The position numbers were made by a program, and so were the translations under genes. Below, piece after piece: positions 1 to 7,572 of a DNA stretch of 16,553 bases. Under the pieces are notes generated by a model. That model made no database searches, was not told the origin of the DNA, and saw only the letters and a list, made by a program, of their open reading frames with translations. Numbering within the stretch: position 1 is the first letter of the stretch; every line of letters begins with the position of its first letter. The stretch is from Acidobacteria bacterium UBA2994 (GTDB lineage: Bacteria; Acidobacteriota; Vicinamibacteria; Vicinamibacterales; UBA8438): assembly GCA_002346545.1 (NCBI GenBank), contig DEAA01000013.1, positions 191,300 through 207,852 of the forward strand, read 5' to 3'.

Positions 1-1
1 G

Positions 2-175
2 GACGAGCCGCCGACCGCCGTGCTCCGCCGCAAGCCGGCGGTTGCGGTGAGGGTGGCCGCTGAACTGGTGGCTGACGGAGAGGCCGGCGGCTTTTTCAGT
101 GCCGGAAACATCGGGGCTATGGTGCTGGCGGCGCACACGGCGCTGGGTCGCCTCCCGGGCGATTGTGAGGACTAA
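2..175 (+). pseudogene. plsX: PlsX (phosphate acyltransferase) fragment, truncated at its 3' end
   Basis: An open frame enters from the left edge and ends at TAA after 57 codons. It matches an internal part of PlsX, the enzyme that makes acyl-phosphate from acyl-ACP for phospholipid synthesis. Visible are the DEPPTAVLRRKP stretch, the helix with AELVADGEA, and SAGNIGA in place of the family's nearly invariant SAGNTGA, followed by LGRLPG. From memory of E. coli PlsX this covers about residues 70-128 of roughly 350. After LPG the frame reads DCED and stops where the family continues with a Arg-Pro-Ala segment. About 220 C-terminal residues are missing, and so is fabH, which usually lies between plsX and fabD. 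The Thr-to-Ile change and the loss of the usual Ser-Ser before the helix also suggest decay. The N-terminal part lies outside the window. An assembly join is an alternative. Homology is fairly sure; the cause of truncation is not. Confidence 0.7.
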
Positions 176-192
176 AGGGGTAGACGGGACAG

Positions 193-1125
193 ATGATCGC
201 GTTTGTGTTTCCAGGGCAAGGCTCACAGAAGGTTGGGATGGGGCAGGCGCTAGCCGAGCAATTGCCCGAGAGCCGCGAAGTTTTCGAGCAGGCGAACGCG
301 GCGCTGGGCTTGTCGCTGACGGCCCTGTGTTTCGAGGGGCCGGAAGACCAGCTGCGTCTCACCGAGAACACCCAGCCTGCACTCGTTGCCGCATCGACCG
401 CTATTGTTCGAGCCCTTAGCGAGCGAAGCGTGCGGCCGGACTTCGTGGCTGGGCACAGCTTGGGCGAGTACTCGGCCCACGTTGCGGCTGAGACTCTGGG
501 CTTCGGCGATGCCTTGCGGACGGTTCGAAATCGGGGCCGCTACATGCAGGAAGCGGTGCCGGTCGGCGAGGGCGCGATGGCGGCGATTCTTGGGCTCGAT
601 GCCGACGCGGTTGCAAAGGCGTGCGATGAGGCGGCCAACGGGGAAGTAGTTAGCCCGGCCAATCTCAACGCTCCGGGACAGGTGGTGATTGCGGGCTCGA
701 CCGCGGCAGTCGAACGAGCCGGGGCGCGGGCCAAGGAACTGGGTGCGCGTCGCGTGGTGCCGCTGCCGGTGAGCGCGCCGTTTCACTGCGCTCTGATGCA
801 GCCGGCCCAGGATCGATTGGCCCCTGAGCTGCGTGGTCTTGTCGTGGCCGACCCCATGGTGCCGATAGTTGCAAACCTCGATGCCGAGCCCAAGAGGGAC
901 GGCGCCTCAGCTATTGAGGCTCTGGTGGCGCAGGTGACTGCTCCGGTGCGGTGGGAGCAGGTGGTTCGGCGCCTTGCATCGGAGGGCGTCGACACGTATG
1001 TTGAGGTAGGCCCTGGCTCGGTGCTGAGCGGGCTTATCCGGAAAATCGATCGCGAGGCCCGTGTGATGTCTGTCTGCGACCCGGATGGAGTGGAGCAGGC
1101 GGCCTCAACGCTGGCGAGTGTCTGA
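193..1125 (+). CDS. fabD: Malonyl-CoA:ACP transacylase FabD
   Basis: This cytoplasmic enzyme moves the malonyl group from CoA to the phosphopantetheine arm of ACP and so supplies the elongation unit for type II fatty-acid synthesis. The 310-residue protein has the usual length. Visible motifs are GQGSQ (8-12), the nucleophile elbow GHSLGE with Ser89, the RGRYMQEAVP segment with Arg114 (equivalent to E. coli Arg117), NLNAPGQVVIAG (157-168), and APFH with catalytic His198. EVGPGSVLSGL near the C-terminus is also typical. The ATG follows a purine-rich AAGGGG about 12 bases upstream, so the binding site is loosely spaced. It starts 17 bases after the truncated plsX frame and leads into fabG with a 10-base gap. 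Its own promoter is not apparent, so transcription probably comes from left of the window. Confidence 0.97.
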   Translation: MIAFVFPGQGSQKVGMGQALAEQLPESREVFEQANAALGLSLTALCFEGPEDQLRLTENTQPALVAASTAIVRALSERSVRPDFVAGHSLGEYSAHVAAETLGFGDALRTVRNRGRYMQEAVPVGEGAMAAILGLDADAVAKACDEAANGEVVSPANLNAPGQVVIAGSTAAVERAGARAKELGARRVVPLPVSAPFHCALMQPAQDRLAPELRGLVVADPMVPIVANLDAEPKRDGASAIEALVAQVTAPVRWEQVVRRLASEGVDTYVEVGPGSVLSGLIRKIDREARVMSVCDPDGVEQAASTLASV

Positions 1126-1135
1126 CGGATAGAGG

Positions 1136-1876
1136 ATGAGCAGTTTGGACGGGCGGGTGGCGCTGGTGACTGGAGCCTCGAGAGGCATCGGTCGGGCAGT
1201 AGCGTTACGGCTTGGAGCCGCAGGGGCCACGGTGGTGGCTGCGGCCCGCGGCGACCATGCAGATAAGGTGGCCGGCGAGATTCAAGCGGTTGGGGGCACC
1301 GCCTTGTCCGTTTCACTCGACGTGACTGAGCGAGCCCGGGTCGACGAGGTGGTCGCCGGAGTAATGTCTGAGCTTGGCCGGGTCGACATCCTCGTCAACA
1401 ACGCCGGAATCACCCGCGACCAGCTGGCGATGCGGATGAGTCCTGAAGACTGGGATGCGGTGATGGCGACCAACCTCACCGCGGCCTTCGGCTGCGCGCG
1501 GTCAGTGCTACGTCAGATGCTCAAGCAGCGTAGCGGCCGTATCATCAATATCGGGTCGGTTGTGGGTCAGATGGGGAACGCCGGTCAAAGTAACTACGCG
1601 GCGTCGAAGGCGGGACTCGAAGGGTTCACCCGCGCGTTGGCTCGCGAAGTAGCCAGCCGGAAGATCACGGTGAACGTCGTGGCTCCGGGCATGATCGACA
1701 CCGACATGACGGCGGCGCTTGGTGAGGCGGCTCGGGAGAGCATGCTGAGCCAGATTCCCGCCGGTCGGTTAGGCACGGGCGACGACGTCGCTCACGCTGT
1801 CTGCTTCCTCGCATCGGATGAAGCAGCATATATTACGGGTCAGGTTCTCGCGGTGAACGGTGGCATGTACATGTAG
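1136..1876 (+). CDS. fabG: 3-oxoacyl-ACP reductase FabG
   Basis: FabG is the NADPH-dependent reductase that converts 3-oxoacyl-ACP to 3-hydroxyacyl-ACP. The 246-residue protein is a classical short-chain dehydrogenase. It shows the cofactor-binding TGASRGIG (12-19), NNAG (88-91), and the catalytic set Asn113, Ser141, Tyr154 and Lys158 (YAASK). The C-terminal VNGGMYM matches the typical FabG ending. The ATG at 1136 directly abuts an AGAGG (1131-1135), which is too close for a normal ribosome binding site. The in-frame TTG at 1145 sits about 9 bases from AGAGG and would give a 243-residue protein close to the E. coli length, so the real start could be there. The stop codon lies within the AGGAGG of acpP, indicating close translational linkage. 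Function is very sure; the start is not. Confidence 0.97.
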   Translation: MSSLDGRVALVTGASRGIGRAVALRLGAAGATVVAAARGDHADKVAGEIQAVGGTALSVSLDVTERARVDEVVAGVMSELGRVDILVNNAGITRDQLAMRMSPEDWDAVMATNLTAAFGCARSVLRQMLKQRSGRIINIGSVVGQMGNAGQSNYAASKAGLEGFTRALAREVASRKITVNVVAPGMIDTDMTAALGEAARESMLSQIPAGRLGTGDDVAHAVCFLASDEAAYITGQVLAVNGGMYM

Positions 1877-1880
1877 GAGG
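1875..1880 (+). promoter_or_regulatory. Ribosome binding site of acpP, overlapping the fabG stop codon
   Basis: A perfect AGGAGG lies 7 bases before the acpP ATG, and its first bases are part of the fabG TAG (1874-1876). It is the strongest Shine-Dalgarno sequence I found in the window. That fits the general need for much more ACP than FAS enzymes, since ACP is an abundant carrier. Confidence 0.75.
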
Positions 1881-1887
1881 CAGGTGA

Positions 1888-2124
1888 ATGGCGGTTGCTG
1901 AGAAGGTGAAGGGCATCATCGTGGAGCAGCTCGGGGTTGACGAAGAGGAGGTGACCCAGGACGCGTCGTTTGTCGACGATCTGGGGGCGGACTCCCTCGA
2001 CACGGTGGAGCTTGTGATGGCGTTTGAGGAGGAGTTCGGCCTCGAGATCCCGGATGAGGACGCCGAGAAGATTACGCGTGTTAAGGAAGCCGTGGACTAC
2101 ATCGAGTCGCATTCGAAGAAATAG
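1888..2124 (+). CDS. acpP: Acyl carrier protein AcpP
   Basis: This small acidic protein carries the growing acyl chain on a 4'-phosphopantetheine group during fatty-acid synthesis. At 78 residues it matches the usual length. The modification site is Ser36 in [10 protein letters not shown], the classic DSL motif at the start of helix 2. The sequence is rich in Asp and Glu ([21 protein letters not shown]), as expected for a protein that docks on basic patches of partner enzymes. It lies between fabG and fabF, its usual place. A strong AGGAGG precedes it, so high translation is likely. Nothing is missing and the identification is essentially certain. Confidence 0.98.
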   Translation: MAVAEKVKGIIVEQLGVDEEEVTQDASFVDDLGADSLDTVELVMAFEEEFGLEIPDEDAEKITRVKEAVDYIESHSKK

Positions 2125-2151
2125 GCGGCGTCTCTCGATCGAGGAGTGACT

Positions 2152-3393
2152 GTGAGCAGGCGGGTCGTGGTGACCGGTGTCGGCCTAGTGTCGTCGCTGG
2201 GGATCGGTACGGCGTCGACATGGGATGGGCTCAGAGCCGGGCAGAGCGGCATCGGTCCGATCTCGAGGTTCGATGCATCGGATTTCGCGTCGCGGATCGC
2301 TGGTGAAGTGCGCGGGTTCGACCCGCTGGACTTCGTGGCGAAGAAGGACGTCAAGAAGATGGACGTCTTCATCCAGTACGCGATCGCGGCGGCCGACTTT
2401 GCTAAGGAGGATGCCGGGCTCGAGGTGACACCAGAGATGGCCACCAGGGTGGGCGTCTACATCGCCTCTGGTATTGGCGGGTTCAGTACTATCGAGCGGG
2501 AGCATCGAGCGCTGCTCGAGGGTGGTCCCCGCAAGATCTCGCCGTTCTTCATTCCCGCGGCGATCATCAACCTGGCAGCTGGACAGGTGTCGATCCGTCT
2601 CGGCGCCAAAGGGCCGAACTCGGCGACGTGTACCGCGTGCTCGGCGTCGGCACACGCCGTCGGTGACGCGTTTGAGACCATCCGCCGGGGGCTGGCCGAC
2701 GTGATGGTGGCCGGCGGGTCCGAGGCTGCCATCACCCCGATGGGGGTCGGCGGCTTCGCGGCCATGCGGGCGCTGTCCACTCGAAACGACGAGCCGACGC
2801 TCGCTTGCAGGCCATTCGACAAAGATCGTGACGGGTTCATCATCGGCGAGGGCGCCGGGGTCATTATTCTCGAGACACTCGAGCATGCCCAGGCGCGCGG
2901 CGCCTCGATTTACGCCGAGCTGGTTGGCTACGGCATGAGCGGCGATGCCTACCATGTGACGGCGCCGGCCGAAGATGGTGACGGCGCGCTGCGAGTGATG
3001 CGTGGAGCCATCGAACAGGCGGGCATCGACCCGGCTCTTGTCGACTACGTCAACGCACACGGGACGTCGACGCCTTTCAATGACCGGCTCGAGACCTTGG
3101 CGATCAAGCGCTGCTTTGGCGAGCATGCCCACAAGCTGGCCATCTCGTCCACTAAGTCGATGACCGGACACCTGCTGGGTGCCGCGGGCGGACTCGAGGC
3201 TGGGATCGCGGCCTTGACTGTCCGGGATCAGGTCATTCCTCCGACCATCAACCTCGATGACCCGGATCCGGATTGCGACCTGGACTATGTCCCGAAGGTT
3301 GCCCGGCCGGCCAAGATCAACTACGCGCTCTCGAACTCGTTCGGGTTTGGGGGCACCAACGCGTCCCTGCTGTTCAAGCGCTACGAGGGGTGA
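2152..3393 (+). CDS. fabF: 3-oxoacyl-ACP synthase II (KAS II) FabF
   Basis: FabF condenses malonyl-ACP with an acyl-ACP, extending the chain by two carbons with loss of CO2. Two GTG starts are possible, at 2146 and 2152. GAGGAG (2141-2146) overlaps the first and stands 5 bases before the second, so I prefer 2152. That gives 413 residues and places the catalytic residues at Cys163 (TACSAS), His303 (NAHGTSTP), Lys335 and His340 (KSMTGH), the same numbers as in E. coli Fab[25 protein letters not shown]-type STRND and the C-terminal NSFGFGGTN are also present. With fabH absent from its usual place, initiation of chains in this organism must depend on a FabH elsewhere or another synthase. The gene ends the FAS II cluster and is followed by a hairpin pair. 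Confidence 0.97.
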   Translation: MSRRVVVTGVGLVSSLGIGTASTWDGLRAGQSGIGPISRFDASDFASRIAGEVRGFDPLDFVAKKDVKKMDVFIQYAIAAADFAKEDAGLEVTPEMATRVGVYIASGIGGFSTIEREHRALLEGGPRKISPFFIPAAIINLAAGQVSIRLGAKGPNSATCTACSASAHAVGDAFETIRRGLADVMVAGGSEAAITPMGVGGFAAMRALSTRNDEPTLACRPFDKDRDGFIIGEGAGVIILETLEHAQARGASIYAELVGYGMSGDAYHVTAPAEDGDGALRVMRGAIEQAGIDPALVDYVNAHGTSTPFNDRLETLAIKRCFGEHAHKLAISSTKSMTGHLLGAAGGLEAGIAALTVRDQVIPPTINLDDPDPDCDLDYVPKVARPAKINYALSNSFGFGGTNASLLFKRYEG

Positions 3394-3395
3394 CG

Positions 3396-3429
3396 GCGAC
3401 CGCGTTCGGTCGCGCTCTCACGCAGTGAG
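3396..3429 (+). promoter_or_regulatory. Two tandem hairpins between fabF and etfB; the second covers the etfB ribosome binding site
   Basis: The 45-base gap holds two perfect inverted repeats. The first has a 7-base GC-rich stem (3396-3402 with 3407-3413) and loop CGTT. The second has a 5-base stem, CTCAC (3417-3421) with GTGAG (3425-3429), and loop GCA. No T-run follows the first hairpin, so it is not a standard intrinsic terminator. The 3' arm of the second includes the GAG of the GAGGAAA that serves as the etfB Shine-Dalgarno. Folding could therefore reduce etfB translation, or the pair could mark a transcript end or processing site between the two gene groups. The structure is read directly; the role is inferred. 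Confidence 0.45.
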
Positions 3430-3438
3430 GAAATCCGG

Positions 3439-4200
3439 ATGAAAATCGCCGTGTGTGTCAAACAGGTCGTGACCAGGGAGTGGCCGCTGCGTGTCGACGA
3501 CGCGGGCACCTGGGTGCAGGATCGCGACGCCAGCTTCGAGATGAACGAGCCGGATGCCTATGCGCTGGAAGAGGCATTGCGTCTCAAAGAGCAGCATGGC
3601 GGCGAGGTGGTGGTCTGTTCGGCCGGCCCGGCCCGGGTCGGCCAGGTCATCCGCGAGGCGCTGGCCCGTGGTGCGGACCGCGCCATTCGTGTCGAGAGCG
3701 ACGCGCTCGCCGCGGCCGACGCCGGCACGGTCGCCGAAGCTCTGGCCTCCGCCATCCTGGACGAACAGTTCGACCTCGTGCTCACCGGGCTACAGTCGGA
3801 TGATCAGGGGTTTGCCCAGACGGGCGTGGTGCTGTCAGAGCTGCTTGGCATCCCGCACGCGACGATCATCATGGAAGTGCAGGTCTCGGATGGACAGCTC
3901 CGCGTTAAACGAGAGCTCGAAGGGGGCTGGTTCCAGTGGGTGTCGATGCCCACGCCGGCTCTGCTCACTATTCAAAGTGGGATTAACCAGCTCCGCTACG
4001 CGACGCTCAAGGGCATCATGTCGGCGAAGAAGAAGGAGGTTCGGGTGGTCGAGGCTCCGGCCGACCTGGCCGCTCACCAGGAGATCCTGAAGCTCTACGT
4101 GCCCGAGAAGTCGAAGGAGACCCAGTTGATTGACGGCGCTCCGGCTGAAGCCGCCGCCGAGCTGGTCCGTATTCTCAAGGAAGAGGCGCGCGTCCTATAG
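3439..4200 (+). CDS. etfB: Electron transfer flavoprotein beta subunit (EtfB/FixA family)
   Basis: EtfB pairs with EtfA to form the FAD-containing electron carrier that takes electrons from acyl-CoA dehydrogenases and related enzymes. The 253-residue protein starts with MKIAVCVKQV, has the nucleotide-site stretch NEPDAYALEEALRLKE (36-51), a GxQS element (GLQSDD, 117-122), and the family signature VKRELEGG (156-163) followed by PALLTIQSGINQLRY. A good Shine-Dalgarno (GAGGAAA) lies 5 bases before the ATG, partly inside a hairpin. EtfA follows after 34 bases and ETF-quinone oxidoreductase after that, so the normal respiratory electron route from fatty-acid oxidation is likely. I cannot exclude another redox partner, because no acyl-CoA dehydrogenase is in the window. 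Confidence 0.95.
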   Translation: MKIAVCVKQVVTREWPLRVDDAGTWVQDRDASFEMNEPDAYALEEALRLKEQHGGEVVVCSAGPARVGQVIREALARGADRAIRVESDALAAADAGTVAEALASAILDEQFDLVLTGLQSDDQGFAQTGVVLSELLGIPHATIIMEVQVSDGQLRVKRELEGGWFQWVSMPTPALLTIQSGINQLRYATLKGIMSAKKKEVRVVEAPADLAAHQEILKLYVPEKSKETQLIDGAPAEAAAELVRILKEEARVL

Positions 4201-4234
4201 GGCGCCCCCAATCCAAGCCCAAAGCCTCAAGAAC

Positions 4235-5197
4235 ATGATCCTCGTTATCGCAGAACAGAAGGACGGCGTCCTCAATAAGACCAGTTATGAGGCGGTCGTC
4301 GCGGCCCAGCAGACCGGACAGCCGGTGCAGGTGGCGGTGGCCGGTCATCAGCTGACCGACGTGGCCAACGAACTGGCAGGTGCGGCTGTCGAAGCGGTGT
4401 TGACCGTTGACGACCCAGCGCTGGCCACCTACACGCCTGATGGGTTCGTTGGCGCGTTCGCCGAGGTGGTGCAAGCGGTCGGACCAGGCTTCGTGTTTCT
4501 GTCACACACCTATCAGACGCGCGAGTTTGCCCCGCGCCTGGCCGCGCGGCTGGGCCGCTGCATGGTCACCGACTGTGTGGCGGTCAAACAGGGAGAGGGG
4601 CAGCTGCTCTTCGTTCGACCGATGTTCCAGGGCAAGTTCGTCGCCGACGTCGCTCCCACCGGTGAGGGGCCGCATTTTGCCAGCTTCCAGATTGGCGCGT
4701 TTCGTCCTGATGCGCTTGCGCTCGGGGAGACAGCGGCCGATGTCCGCCCGCAGGAGGTCACGATCGACCCTGGTGCGGTCCGTCAGACGGTGGAGCCGCC
4801 GTTCCAGGAGGCGAAGCAGGCGGTCGACCTGACCCAGGCGGGGCGGATCGTCGCCGTTGGCCGGGGTATCAAGGCGGAGGAGCACATCGCTCTGGTCCAG
4901 GACCTTGCCGAGAAACTCGAAGCCGAGGTGGCCGCGTCACGGCCGATTTGTGACTCCGGCTGGCTTCCGATGGATCGACAGGTCGGGAGCTCCGGTCAGA
5001 CCGTCGCCCCCAAGCTGTATCTTGCGCTGGGGATCTCGGGTGCGATTCAGCACCTGGTCGGGATGAAGGGGTCACGCACCATCGTGGCCATCAACAAAGA
5101 CGCCGACGCCCCGATCTTCGAGGTGGCCGACTACGGTATCGTCGGCGACCTGTTCGAAGTGGTGCCCGCCATCGTGGCGGCGCTCGGTGACGAGTAG
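4235..5197 (+). CDS. etfA: Electron transfer flavoprotein alpha subunit (EtfA/FixB family)
   Basis: EtfA binds the redox-active FAD of the ETF heterodimer. I chose the ATG at 4235 because the protein then starts MILVIAEQKDG, as expected for the family. The longer in-frame extension back into etfB looks like out-of-frame shadow sequence. The 320-residue protein has the N-terminal domain and then the highly conserved C-terminal FAD domain: GRGIK (209-213), SRPICDSGWLP with Arg236, QVGSSGQTVAPKLY (249-262), LGISGAIQH (265-273), NKDADAPIFEVADYGIVGDLFEVVP (287-311). No clear Shine-Dalgarno is visible before the ATG, so translation may rely on coupling to etfB, whose stop is 34 bases upstream. The ETF-quinone oxidoreductase gene starts 24 bases after the stop. 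Confidence 0.96.
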   Translation: MILVIAEQKDGVLNKTSYEAVVAAQQTGQPVQVAVAGHQLTDVANELAGAAVEAVLTVDDPALATYTPDGFVGAFAEVVQAVGPGFVFLSHTYQTREFAPRLAARLGRCMVTDCVAVKQGEGQLLFVRPMFQGKFVADVAPTGEGPHFASFQIGAFRPDALALGETAADVRPQEVTIDPGAVRQTVEPPFQEAKQAVDLTQAGRIVAVGRGIKAEEHIALVQDLAEKLEAEVAASRPICDSGWLPMDRQVGSSGQTVAPKLYLALGISGAIQHLVGMKGSRTIVAINKDADAPIFEVADYGIVGDLFEVVPAIVAALGDE

Positions 5198-5221
5198 AGG
5201 ACCAACGGAGTACGTATACGG

Positions 5222-6883
5222 ATGGACCGGGAAACGCTCGATGTCGATGTCCTGATCGTCGGTGCAGGTCCCGCTGGTTTGTCGGCGGCGATCCGGCTCG
5301 CGCGGAGGCGGGAAGAGTTCGGGAAAGAGCCGCTGGCGATTGCCGTGCTCGAGAAGTCTCGGCAGAGCGGGTCACACATGTTGTCTGGGGCGGTCCTGGA
5401 CCCCTCCGGTCTCGACGAGCTGCTTCCCGACTGGCGGGATCGAGGGGCTCCGCTTGAGACCCGGGTCACTGGCGACCGCACCTATTATCTGACCAAGGGG
5501 TCTCAGCTCCGCTTTCCGTTCACGCCGTCTCCGCTCCGTAACCACGGCAATTACGTTATCTCGCTGAACCGCTTCGTGCGGTGGCTGGCTGAGCAGGCCG
5601 AGGCGGCCGGCGTGGATCTCTTCAGTGGTTTCTCCGGATCCGAAGTGCTCTACGATGGCGATCGTGTCGTTGGGGTGCGTACGGGCGATCGTGGGCTCGA
5701 CAAGCACGGCACCCAGAAGGGCACGTTCGAGCCTGGTGTCGACATCAAGGCGAAGGTCACGATTTTTGCCGACGGCGTGCGTGGCAACCTTACCAAGACC
5801 TTAATTGCGCGGCATGGGCTGGCTGGTCCGATTTCCCAGTCCTATGCCATTGGGATCAAGGAGCTGTGGGAGGTCCCGCCGGGCCGGTTGTCTCCGGGGA
5901 TGGTGATCCACTCGATGGGTTATCCGCTCCGCCACGAGGAGTTCGGAGGCGGGTTCATCTACGCGATGCCCGAGGGGCGACTGTCGGTCGGGTTCGTCGT
6001 CGGGCTGGATTACAAGGACCCGTTGTTCGATCCGCACATGGCGTTCCAGCGATTCAAGCAGCACCCTCTGGTGGCGCCTCTGCTCGAGGGCGGCGAGATG
6101 ACTCGGTACGGCGCCAAGGCTTTGCCGGAAGGGGGTTGGCACGCGCTGCCTAGGTGTCACGTGGACGGTGGGCTAATCGTGGGAGATGCCGCTGGCTTCC
6201 TGAACTCCATGCGGCTGAAAGGCATCCACCTGGCGATGAAGAGCGGCCTGGCTGCTGCCGACGTGGTGCTCGACGCGCTGGCTTCGGGTGACGTGTCTGC
6301 CCAGGCTCTGGCCACCTTCCAGCGGCATGTAAGTGCCGGCAGCATCCGGCGAGAGCTGTACCCGGTGCGCAACGTGCATCAGGCGTTCGGTAGCGGTCTG
6401 GTGGCCGGAGTCGCGTGTGCCGGCCTTGTCCCATTCACCGGGGGCTGGTGGCCGTCTGCGCTGTTGTCGCGGGAAGCGGGTCACGAGCGGATCGAGTACT
6501 TGACCCGCTACTATCCCTCGGGGCCACCTTCCCTAGACTCGACCAGCAACGGGGTGGCCGTCGATCGGCAGTTAACCTTCGACAAGCTCACCAACGTGCA
6601 CTACTCGGGGACCCGCCATGACGAGGACCAGCCGGTCCATCTGCTCGTGCAGGATACTGATGTCTGCCGGACCCGCTGCCGGACCGAGTACGGTAACCCC
6701 TGCATCCGATTCTGTCCGGCCAACGTGTACGAGATGGTCGACGACGAGGGCAGTGGCAAGCGCCTGCAGATCAACGCGTCGAATTGCGTCCACTGTAAGA
6801 CTTGCGACATCATGGATCCCTACCAGATCATCGACTGGGTGCCGCCGGAGGGCGGCGGCGGACCCGAATACGAAGGGATGTGA
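5222..6883 (+). CDS. Electron transfer flavoprotein-ubiquinone oxidoreductase (ETF dehydrogenase)
   Basis: This membrane-associated flavoprotein passes electrons from reduced ETF to the quinone pool. The 553-residue protein has a Rossmann FAD site at its start (VLIVGAGPAGL, GAGPAG at 14-19), a second FAD region with GDAAGFLN (321-328), and a hydrophobic stretch near 391-410 (GLVAGVACAGLVPFTGGWWP) that may contact the membrane. The C-terminal ferredoxin-like part has RTEYGNPCIRFCPANVYE and NCVHCKTCDI. By comparison with the human enzyme the 4Fe-4S ligands should be Cys498, Cys522, Cys525 and Cys528. The protein ends in the typical PPEGGGGPEYEGM. A GGAG about 10 bases before the ATG may be the ribosome binding site. 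Its final ATGTGA overlaps the next start codon, so translation is probably coupled to the acyltransferase. Confidence 0.96.
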   Translation: MDRETLDVDVLIVGAGPAGLSAAIRLARRREEFGKEPLAIAVLEKSRQSGSHMLSGAVLDPSGLDELLPDWRDRGAPLETRVTGDRTYYLTKGSQLRFPFTPSPLRNHGNYVISLNRFVRWLAEQAEAAGVDLFSGFSGSEVLYDGDRVVGVRTGDRGLDKHGTQKGTFEPGVDIKAKVTIFADGVRGNLTKTLIARHGLAGPISQSYAIGIKELWEVPPGRLSPGMVIHSMGYPLRHEEFGGGFIYAMPEGRLSVGFVVGLDYKDPLFDPHMAFQRFKQHPLVAPLLEGGEMTRYGAKALPEGGWHALPRCHVDGGLIVGDAAGFLNSMRLKGIHLAMKSGLAAADVVLDALASGDVSAQALATFQRHVSAGSIRRELYPVRNVHQAFGSGLVAGVACAGLVPFTGGWWPSALLSREAGHERIEYLTRYYPSGPPSLDSTSNGVAVDRQLTFDKLTNVHYSGTRHDEDQPVHLLVQDTDVCRTRCRTEYGNPCIRFCPANVYEMVDDEGSGKRLQINASNCVHCKTCDIMDPYQIIDWVPPEGGGGPEYEGM

Positions 6884-7572
6884 CCGGCCGAGCCCTGACC
6901 CGATGGCAGCGCGTTCAGGCGGCGGCAATAGCCGGGCTGGGCGCGCCGGTCATCGATGGGTTGTGCCGGACGCTTCGGTGGCGGGTCGACGGATTCCATC
7001 ATCACGAGGCGATCGCGTCCGCCGGTCGCTACCCGATCTTTGCGTTCTGGCACGGGCGGATTCTTCCCGCGACCTACTTCTGGCGGAACCGCCGGATTGT
7101 GGTCATGACCAGCCGGAACTTTGATGGCGAGTGGATTGCCCGCATCATCGAACGGTTCGGATACGGGACGGCACGAGGTTCGACCTCACAGGGAGGGCGA
7201 CGCGCGCTCATCCATATGAAGCGGGACCTGAGCGGCGGCCGCCCGGTCGCTTTTACCGTCGATGGGCCGCGTGGTCCGGCTCGTCGAGTGCAGCCTGGAG
7301 CGGTATGGCTCGCCGGGGCGACCGGTCAGCCGATCCTGCCGTTTCATATCGAAGCGGACCGGCACTGGGAAGCTTCGAGTTGGGACCGGACGCAGGTGCC
7401 CCGGCCTTGTGCCCGCGTGGCCGTGGCCATCGGGGCCCCGTTCGAGGTGGAGGCAGACCTGTCGTTCGAGCGGTTGGAGGCGCGGCGTGATGCACTCGAA
7501 CAGGAACTAGGAATACTCGAGACCCGTGCGGTGAGTCTTCTCCACGAAGAGGTCGAAGGAGCAGCAGAGTGA
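6880..7572 (+). CDS. Lysophospholipid acyltransferase family protein (DUF374 type)
   Basis: The 230-residue protein resembles the DUF374 group of the LPLAT acyltransferase superfamily. These are thought to transfer acyl chains to lipid acceptors at the inner membrane, but the substrate is not known here. Motifs are FAFWHGR with the probable catalytic His58, TSRNFDGEWIARIIERFGY (77-95), the RGSTSQGGRRAL block (99-110) and FTVDGPRGPARRVQPG (125-140). The GTG start at 6880 overlaps the preceding stop codon (GTGA), with GAAGGGA just upstream; an ATG further upstream would extend the protein through the ETF dehydrogenase FeS region in another frame and is unlikely. A weakly hydrophobic N-terminal segment (AAAIAGLGAPVI) may associate with the membrane. 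Its stop overlaps the start of the deacetylase gene. A role in lipid A or phospholipid acylation is inference only. Confidence 0.85.
   Translation: MTGRALTRWQRVQAAAIAGLGAPVIDGLCRTLRWRVDGFHHHEAIASAGRYPIFAFWHGRILPATYFWRNRRIVVMTSRNFDGEWIARIIERFGYGTARGSTSQGGRRALIHMKRDLSGGRPVAFTVDGPRGPARRVQPGAVWLAGATGQPILPFHIEADRHWEASSWDRTQVPRPCARVAVAIGAPFEVEADLSFERLEARRDALEQELGILETRAVSLLHEEVEGAAE

Noticed and set aside
2185..3171. Long open frame (328 codons) on the minus strand opposite fabF
   Set aside because: It lies wholly antisense to fabF, has an Arg/His/Gly-rich composition with no motif, and is the usual shadow frame of a GC-rich gene.
4130..4234. Upstream extension of etfA by 35 codons
   Set aside because: The added residues come from etfB sequence in another frame and have no family similarity; ATG 4235 gives the normal EtfA start.
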